Of a DNA stretch of 64,000 nt, positions 58,466 to 64,000 are shown piece by piece. The translations under genes were made by a program, and so were the position numbers. The notes under the pieces were generated by a model. That model saw nothing but the letters and a program-made list of their open reading frames with translations. It had not been told where the DNA came from and ran no database searches. Source of the DNA: Thermotalea metallivorans (GTDB taxonomy: Bacteria; Bacillota; Clostridia; Peptostreptococcales; Thermotaleaceae); NCBI RefSeq assembly GCF_001562415.1, contig NZ_LOEE01000028.1, forward strand, positions 62,001-126,000, in the 5' to 3' direction. Each line of letters starts with the position of its first letter. Positions within the stretch are counted from its first letter, which is position 1.

Positions 58466-59215
58466 CTAATATTCACTATAGGAAGTAATGCGGTTGTTGC
58501 TGTCGCTGTAGGTATAGGTGGCCGTCCAGTCTCCTTCTTGATCATAAACATATACTGTCACATCATCATCAAAGTTTCTGTCAACTTCCTTGCAGACGGA
58601 CAAGATAAAATCACGGAAATCCTGACTGTCCCGATTTTTCCAGCTGCTGTAGGAACGGCGGAAATCACCATACATCCTTACGACAATATCGTCGTTGGAT
58701 TGGCGGCTTAAGCTGTAGCTGAATCGCAAGGTAACTTCATCATCCCGGTACCGGTAATAATGATTATTCAGATTCTTCTCCGTCTGATCAAGGGTCGACC
58801 GGGAAGAAGAACTGCCGTAGCTCCTGTCTTCCTTTAACATGGCCAGCTCAAGATTTTTTTGTTCTAACTGGTATTTCAAACTGTTGATCTCCATATTTTT
58901 TCTATCCAATTCATATTTCATGGTACTGAGGGCCACCTGCTGGTTTTGATTGGATGTCAGATGCATCACCTTGTTCTTATCATCCCATTGTACCGTATAG
59001 CCTAGGTTGGCGGCGATATCGTTGATGGAAACATAGGTGTGATTGTTGAAAATAAAGGGTTGGCTGGCAAAAATCAAAGGTTTGCCATCAAGATTGACCT
59101 TGATATCATAAAACCAGGCAGTGATGTTTTTACTGAAGCTTTTTCCAAAACCCAAGACAGGAGTCGTCAACAAAATCAAACAGACCATTATGAAAACCGA
59201 TAATTTTTTTTTCAT
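58466..59215 (-). CDS. Exported stalk-domain protein (copper amine oxidase N-terminal-like)
   Basis: A 249-residue secreted protein. Signal peptide about 1-25 (LSVFIMVCLILLTTPVLGFG). Residues about 35-90 form a copper-amine-oxidase N-terminal-like stalk domain (VNLDGKPLIFASQPFIFNNH; YVSINDIAANLGYTVQWDDK; VMHLTSN). A coiled coil follows (MKYELDRKNMEINSLKYQLE), then a C-terminal alpha-beta region (YRYRDDEVTLRFSYSLSRQS; VYDQEGDWTATYTYSDSNNR). No enzyme motif is present. ATG follows GGAGGTG on the minus strand. It is divergent from the large surface-protein gene at 59402, which may share its control. Role in the envelope is likely, the details unknown. Confidence 0.82.
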   Translation of the reverse strand: MKKKLSVFIMVCLILLTTPVLGFGKSFSKNITAWFYDIKVNLDGKPLIFASQPFIFNNHTYVSINDIAANLGYTVQWDDKNKVMHLTSNQNQQVALSTMKYELDRKNMEINSLKYQLEQKNLELAMLKEDRSYGSSSSRSTLDQTEKNLNNHYYRYRDDEVTLRFSYSLSRQSNDDIVVRMYGDFRRSYSSWKNRDSQDFRDFILSVCKEVDRNFDDDVTVYVYDQEGDWTATYTYSDSNNRITSYSEY

Positions 59216-59401
59216 AGAAACACCTCCAAAAATTTACCATTTCATGATTTTATTGTATCATAGAAGAAGGAGGACCTACAAGAAAATTGTCAGATAAGCA
59301 AGAAGTAAAGAAATTTATGGAAATTGCCATAAAGATTGAAGGAAAGAAGCAATTCTGCCGAAATACTTATTAGAATTTTATCGACATGCGGGGGGATTTC
59401 T

Positions 59402-62400
59402 TTGACAAAAAAAGCAACTGCAATGATTTTGATCTTTGTGATGTGGTTTTCTGTACTGCCTGTGGAAAATGTCCGGGCGGTCCAAGAGAAATTGGAGCTA
59501 TGGGAGGCAAGGGTATTTATGCCTGCCGATCCTGTGGGGTCAAAAGTGATCAAGGGACAAAAAAATGTCAGTTATCAAGTCCGGCAAATCGACTTTGCCT
59601 ATGAGGCATCCCTATCCTTGGCGGCGGGAAAAAGTCTAAGCAGCATCAAGGTATATGCCGGAACGGAAGATGAAACCTATAAATTTGATATAGGAATCAC
59701 AGGAAATATTTTGCGGTTGCAGATCAAGGCAGGGGCGGATCATATGCCTTATTATCAACTGCAAAAGCACAAATTGTACAAGATCGTCATACCCCAGGGC
59801 TTATTGAAGAACAGCGACGGGACAAAGGTCAACGGCGCTGAAAATTTTACCTTTGTTACCAATACAGATACAGGAGTCTACAGGGATGATATTTTGAAGA
59901 GTGTTGTGCCGGGAAACGGCGGGAAGGGAATTGATTATCGCCAGGGAACCATTACCTTTACATTTGTGGATCCCATTATCCTCCATTCCCAAATCCACCA
60001 GTACATAGAGATAGCCACATCGCCGGTAGCTGCGGGGATTCCCGGCTATGCATCGGATTCCCCGGAAAATTATACGGCGAGGGCGGAAGGGAATCAACTG
60101 ATCCTGACGGCAAAAGACGGAAAATTTAAGGATTTTGCGGTTTATACGGTGAAACTGAAGGAGCAGGCCCTCTATCTTTCCGGAAGTACCGATAGCGACG
60201 GAAAAATCTACAACGGGCCGGTGGAGATTTCCTTTACCACCGATGGGATGGTAGAAAGCACTAACCCGGTAAATAACGGGACAAATATTGAGGTAGATCC
60301 TGTTCTTACCTTTTATTTTAAGCATCCCATTCAGTATGATACGGCCAAGATAAAGCTTGTGGAGCAGGCTGCCGGTGGAGAAATCCCCATCAATGTGGCG
60401 GCCCATGGAAAAACTCTTTCCATCGCCGTAAAGGAAGACGGCGGAAATCAGCCCTTAAAAAAGAATACCCTCTATAGGGCAACGATTTTGGCAGGGGGTG
60501 TGTCCTTTGCCGATTATCCTTCTGTCCATAACACGGTCAACATAGACCTATACTTTACCACAGGAAATCAGGGACAAAATCCCATGCCTTCTGCCTACGG
60601 CTCTACGGAAACCTTTGGGGACGACATCCGGAATATGGAGAAAACCCAATTGGGAGAGAATGGGGCTGTGTATATCAAAATGAACCGTCCCATCCGATGG
60701 GATAAGGATTGGAGCGGAGATGACAAAAAGGAAGCCCGGAAGGACAAAGTAACCCTGTATAAGATGCCTATGGCGGAGAATAAAGGATACTCGTCGAAGG
60801 GGCAGATCTATGATAAAGCCTATGGATATGTAAAGGATGGGACCAGCGGTGTATTCAAGCTGAAATCCATGGAGAATTATAAAGAGAAGGTCATCATCGA
60901 GGAATTGGAGATTGTGGGCTCTAACAAGGATATCCTCAAAATAAAACCCAAAATGCCTTTTTTGAGCTGCAACGCCTATCAGTTGATCATTGACCGAGAA
61001 ATTATTGAGGACGATTATGGGTACAATCTGCTGTCCAATATTGATTTTCAATTTTGGACCAAGGGGAGCGGGATTGGGTCCCAACCTTCTTGGAGCATTC
61101 CTGTGATGGGGACGGCGAAGACGGAAGAAATCACGGGCATGCCCCATAAGAAGTTCCGAATCACCGGAACGGCGAAATTTTCCTCTGGGGAACCCTTGGT
61201 GCTTTCCCTGCCTGTGGAGGTTATCCCTAGGATGGCAGAGGGAAAAGTAGAAGGGAACTATTATCGGAACAAGGCATTGGAAAGAATCCTTTTACGTTCC
61301 ACCTATTATGAAGAGAAACTGCAGATGGTAGGAAATTCCTTAGAAAGTATTCCCGAGGTCAGGCTGGATATGGACAAAACCCTCCAATTTTCTCTCGTAT
61401 CCGCTGACCATCCTGCAGGGGAGCAGGTCCGGTGGATTTCCGAAAATCCGGCAGTAGCATCGGTGGATTCCCAAGGAAAAGCGAAGGGGATTGCAAGGGG
61501 ACAAACCCAGGTGTTGGCCTTGGATAAAATGGGCAATCTTCTGGGGAAAGCCCGCATTGTGGTAGAGGAAGCCTTGTATGTGTCAGAATTGAAGCTGGAG
61601 TATGACGAGGGCCACAATGGAAAAAGCACAAAGATCTTTCTGTATCCCAACCAGGAATTGGAGGCAGGCAGAAGCTACAAACTTTTTATTCCTGCCGACG
61701 TATTCCAGACAAGGGGAAAGGCCTTTACCCCGGCTTTAGAACTGGAGCTGGTTGTGGGCGGCGATGATACGGCACCGGCCTATGTGGAGGCCATGGAAAA
61801 CGGGAGCGTATCCGTTGGAGATTTGATCAGCAAAGCAGAGGTTGTTTTTTGGATCCAGGGGACTAATTTTAGTCCAGGGATAGAAAATGTGCAGTTGACA
61901 GCAGGGGATAAGACGATCACCATCGATCCCCAGTATGTCCAGTATATGGGGACCGATCAGTTGAGGGTGACAATCAAAAACCCTTTGAAGGCGACCTTGG
62001 CCAGTGAAGCCTATGTGGGAGATTATACCGTTGCAGTGAATTTCCAAGGCGGGCGGACCACCACGTGGAAATCGGGCCATCCCTTTCGGATCCTGACCAT
62101 GGGTCCCCCTAAGGTAATCGGCAAGTATCCTGCAGAAGGGGGAAGCCATGATGAAAAGAGCTTTGTCCATGGGGTAAAGGACAGTTTTACCAATGGCAAG
62201 TATTTTCTTCGATTTACCTTTGAGGATGCGGACGGAAGCCTTTTCCTCAATGGGGAAACCGGTTTGACCAATCTGTCGGACTCTGTGGTGATAGCGGCAG
62301 GAAGCGGCGTGTCCATGATTGACGGAGACTTTGTCAATCAGATCAAAGTTATTGGAGATTATGAGAAAACAAAGATTATAGAAAAATATATCCTTGTCAA

Positions 62401-63448
62401 AGACAGCAGCAAAAAAGAAGCTACCCTTTATGTCCCTGTCCAACCCCTCCGATCCCAGACCACCTATCACGTTGTCTTAAAGGCGGGAATTGTCCGGAAT
62501 ACTGTGGGACAAAATGAAGAAATTGCCTACTCCTTCCATACGAGGACCGTACCCTATACGACGGGGATAGAGATGGGTAGCGTCACAGAAGATTATGATA
62601 TCGATGAGCCTATCGTATTGAAGGGAGACTTCTTTGAATCCGGTTATATACAGGCATACTTTAATGAAATTCCTGCTTATCGGGTCAGTCCCGAAGAAAG
62701 ACTGGGCAGCGACGGAAAACTCAAGGAAAAAATCCTGAAGGTATATCTGCCCAGGGGAAGCAACCGGCTAAAACCAGGGGTATATAACGTTACCCTCTCC
62801 CATGGCCCCAATCACCAAAGCATACTGTACGGTTCCTTCAGTGTGGTGCCTGCCGGCAACGCAGTGCCCCATGACCAATACCGGGTGAAAGAAAAAAGAT
62901 GGGAAGGGGAAGTGAAGGCCGATGTAAAAATCAGCGAGGATACCCTGCTGCTGGAAACAAGACATGCCAATGCCCCTTATCTCAGCTTTGATTTGGATGA
63001 GATGATGGGAGAGGATGTATGGGTCAGAAAAATCAGCTACGAAGGGGATACCCGGGATAAGATCGGCATACTGGAAACCAAATCCAAATGGGCCAATATT
63101 ACATTGTATGGCCTTACCCTGGACGGCAATGCCTCTGACCACAGGATTGTCCTTTCCTTAGGAAGAACGGAACCCCAGGCAGTCCAATGGATTCAGAAGA
63201 AGTTGAAGGGAAGCGTCAAATCAGATTTTATCCAAGTGACGGGGAAAAATTTCAAGCTACAGAACATGGCCCTTTCGATTCCCATCAAGTATTCTAAGGG
63301 TCAAAACCTGAAAATATATCGTTACGACGAGGAAACAAGAGATTTCTATGAAATCAAGGGAACCATTCATCTTGTGAACCAAAAAGTAGAGTTCATGAGC
63401 AGCAACCCGGGGATCTTTGTCATCGTAGAATCGTCATCGGAAAGGTAG
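59402..63448 (+). CDS. Large exported Ig-like surface protein
   Basis: A 1348-residue secreted protein. The start is TTG 59402 after GGGGGGA; it gives a clean signal peptide (TKKATAMILIFVMWFSVLPV ending near VRA), while the ATG at 59336 lacks a site and adds a non-signal tail. The body is a series of beta-rich modules: two or three SbsA-like Big_5 units (about 170-400, for example YRQGTITFTFVDPIIL; NGTNIEVDPVLTFYFKHPIQ), a bacterial Ig-like group 2 unit near residue 660 (WISENPAVASVDSQGKAKGI), and IPT/TIG-like units. No LPxTG or SLH anchor is seen. It precedes another exported gene by 13 bp, so both are probably one transcript. Adhesion or S-layer-like function is plausible. Confidence 0.85.
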   Translation: MTKKATAMILIFVMWFSVLPVENVRAVQEKLELWEARVFMPADPVGSKVIKGQKNVSYQVRQIDFAYEASLSLAAGKSLSSIKVYAGTEDETYKFDIGITGNILRLQIKAGADHMPYYQLQKHKLYKIVIPQGLLKNSDGTKVNGAENFTFVTNTDTGVYRDDILKSVVPGNGGKGIDYRQGTITFTFVDPIILHSQIHQYIEIATSPVAAGIPGYASDSPENYTARAEGNQLILTAKDGKFKDFAVYTVKLKEQALYLSGSTDSDGKIYNGPVEISFTTDGMVESTNPVNNGTNIEVDPVLTFYFKHPIQYDTAKIKLVEQAAGGEIPINVAAHGKTLSIAVKEDGGNQPLKKNTLYRATILAGGVSFADYPSVHNTVNIDLYFTTGNQGQNPMPSAYGSTETFGDDIRNMEKTQLGENGAVYIKMNRPIRWDKDWSGDDKKEARKDKVTLYKMPMAENKGYSSKGQIYDKAYGYVKDGTSGVFKLKSMENYKEKVIIEELEIVGSNKDILKIKPKMPFLSCNAYQLIIDREIIEDDYGYNLLSNIDFQFWTKGSGIGSQPSWSIPVMGTAKTEEITGMPHKKFRITGTAKFSSGEPLVLSLPVEVIPRMAEGKVEGNYYRNKALERILLRSTYYEEKLQMVGNSLESIPEVRLDMDKTLQFSLVSADHPAGEQVRWISENPAVASVDSQGKAKGIARGQTQVLALDKMGNLLGKARIVVEEALYVSELKLEYDEGHNGKSTKIFLYPNQELEAGRSYKLFIPADVFQTRGKAFTPALELELVVGGDDTAPAYVEAMENGSVSVGDLISKAEVVFWIQGTNFSPGIENVQLTAGDKTITIDPQYVQYMGTDQLRVTIKNPLKATLASEAYVGDYTVAVNFQGGRTTTWKSGHPFRILTMGPPKVIGKYPAEGGSHDEKSFVHGVKDSFTNGKYFLRFTFEDADGSLFLNGETGLTNLSDSVVIAAGSGVSMIDGDFVNQIKVIGDYEKTKIIEKYILVKDSSKKEATLYVPVQPLRSQTTYHVVLKAGIVRNTVGQNEEIAYSFHTRTVPYTTGIEMGSVTEDYDIDEPIVLKGDFFESGYIQAYFNEIPAYRVSPEERLGSDGKLKEKILKVYLPRGSNRLKPGVYNVTLSHGPNHQSILYGSFSVVPAGNAVPHDQYRVKEKRWEGEVKADVKISEDTLLLETRHANAPYLSFDLDEMMGEDVWVRKISYEGDTRDKIGILETKSKWANITLYGLTLDGNASDHRIVLSLGRTEPQAVQWIQKKLKGSVKSDFIQVTGKNFKLQNMALSIPIKYSKGQNLKIYRYDEETRDFYEIKGTIHLVNQKVEFMSSNPGIFVIVESSSER

Positions 63449-63461
63449 GTGCATGATTGCC

Positions 63462-64000
63462 ATGAAAAAAAAGGACATCAAAAAGATTGTAGCCGCATTC
63501 ATGATTTTTGCACTGGTTTGCGGGATTTTCCCCTGGCAGGAGATACCCGCTGTCTTTGCAGCGCCGACAGTGAACAAAATAGAAATCACCAAAATCTATA
63601 ACGGGAACTACAATCTTCCTTCCCACTATTACTTAACTGTATACGGAAGCGAACTGAACAATCTGGAGGTAAAGATACAGAGCGACGACGGCAAGGTGAC
63701 AACCTTGACCCCCTCCAGCCCAGGGGCAACGGTGTCCCAGTATACCATCTCCACCAGCCAGGTGGGCTCCAAGTTTCTGATCAACGGCCTTCTCTATGAA
63801 ATCGTAGAGGATGATATGCCCCAGCTCAAGGGTGTAACCAGCAAGCTGGTGCAGTCAGGGCAGCAAATCGGAATTACGGGTATACGTTTGAACAAGATCG
63901 ATACGGATAATAGCGATAACAAAACCATCAAAATCCAGTACTACCAGGGAATATCGGAACAGGATATTTCTACGGCCATGATCCATACCGATGACACCCA
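63462..64000 (+). CDS. Exported surface protein, 5' part only
   Basis: An open frame that runs off the right edge (179 codons visible). It begins MKKKDIKKIVAAFMIFALVC, a signal peptide ending about residue 34 at VFAA, followed by beta-strand-rich sequence (ITKIYNGNYNLPSHYYLTVY; LYEIVEDDMPQLKGVTSKL; GQQIGITGIRLNKI) that looks like IPT/TIG-type Ig repeats. ATG 63453 in the same frame is an alternative start; AGGTAGGTG at 63443 suits 63462 better. It follows the large Ig-like gene by 13 bp and is probably its partner. Confidence 0.8.
   Translation, partial: MKKKDIKKIVAAFMIFALVCGIFPWQEIPAVFAAPTVNKIEITKIYNGNYNLPSHYYLTVYGSELNNLEVKIQSDDGKVTTLTPSSPGATVSQYTISTSQVGSKFLINGLLYEIVEDDMPQLKGVTSKLVQSGQQIGITGIRLNKIDTDNSDNKTIKIQYYQGISEQDISTAMIHTDDT

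Noticed and set aside
59336-59401. ATG 59336 as the start of the 1348-residue surface protein
   Set aside because: It would put 22 extra residues before the signal peptide; TTG 59402 has GGGGGGA at good distance.
1-64000. tRNA, rRNA, T-box, lysine or cobalamin riboswitches
   Set aside because: Looked for by eye near the arc, kam and ddl genes and in the larger gaps; no conserved core was recognised. A covariance-model scan would be needed to exclude degenerate cases.

Overview
The window reads as chromosome of an anaerobic, endospore-forming clostridium. Evidence is the density of sporulation and germination genes (CotS-type kinases, YhcN, YabG, Veg, SipL, GerKA/KB/KC, SpoIIR, SleB, YpeB, an SspF-like SASP) together with amino-acid fermentation genes (complete lysine aminomutase operon, arginine deiminase pathway). 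An affiliation near Alkaliphilus/Geosporobacter-like Clostridia is a guess from gene content only. No rRNA, tRNA, CRISPR array or prophage was recognised.

Layout. 1-3.3 kb: Fur-type iron-siderophore uptake, two FecCD permeases divergent from a binding lipoprotein, sharing a region with two Fur-box matches and two sigma-A promoters. 3.5-14.8 kb: spore-surface/glycan district with a mannose-1-phosphate guanylyltransferase, GT4 and GT2 glycosyltransferases, four CotS-family kinase-fold proteins (one a likely pseudokinase), a coiled-coil protein, a Cys-rich peptide, a threonine aldolase and a YhcN lipoprotein. 14.9-23.3 kb: a sigma-54-controlled short-chain hydroxyacid/acyl-CoA module (MaoC hydratase, CoA-transferase, GntP permease, thiolase, PAS-AAA+ activator, ketoacyl-CoA reductase) with four -24/-12 promoters. 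23.3-26.3 kb: yabG, a SpoIID-amidase fusion, and veg with two consensus promoters. 26.7-30.1 kb: arcA-arcB-arcC. 30.4-46.3 kb: an SLH surface protein, sipL, ispE, a GntR regulator, a gerK operon, spoIIR, sleB-ypeB, an SspF-like SASP, ddl, a DUF1934 gene and an ArgRS-like protein without a catalytic core. 46.5-55.7 kb: a second sigma-54 activator followed by a sigma-54 promoter and kdd-kamA-kamB-kamC-kamD-kamE (lysine fermentation through 3,5-diaminohexanoate). 55.7-64 kb: an SLH protein, an IS607-family element with an intact tnpB and a broken tnpA, and large exported surface proteins running off the right edge.

How it fits together. Two catabolic modules are each wired to their own enhancer-binding protein. 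Lysine is converted to 3-keto-5-aminohexanoate here; the later kce/kal steps are not in the window, and the CoA-transferase and thiolase of the first module could act on C4 products. Many intergenic gaps carry degenerate tracts made of short words such as GCTAAC, CTGGTAAC and CAGTTAGC, a dispersed sequence class that looks specific to non-coding DNA.

The observations I rate highest are the catalytic-core-less ArgRS paralog beside DUF1934, the SpoIID-amidase fusion without a signal peptide, the KamB/KamC ATPase pair, and the 23-bp tandem duplication that inactivates the IS607 recombinase while leaving TnpB and its likely guide RNA intact.
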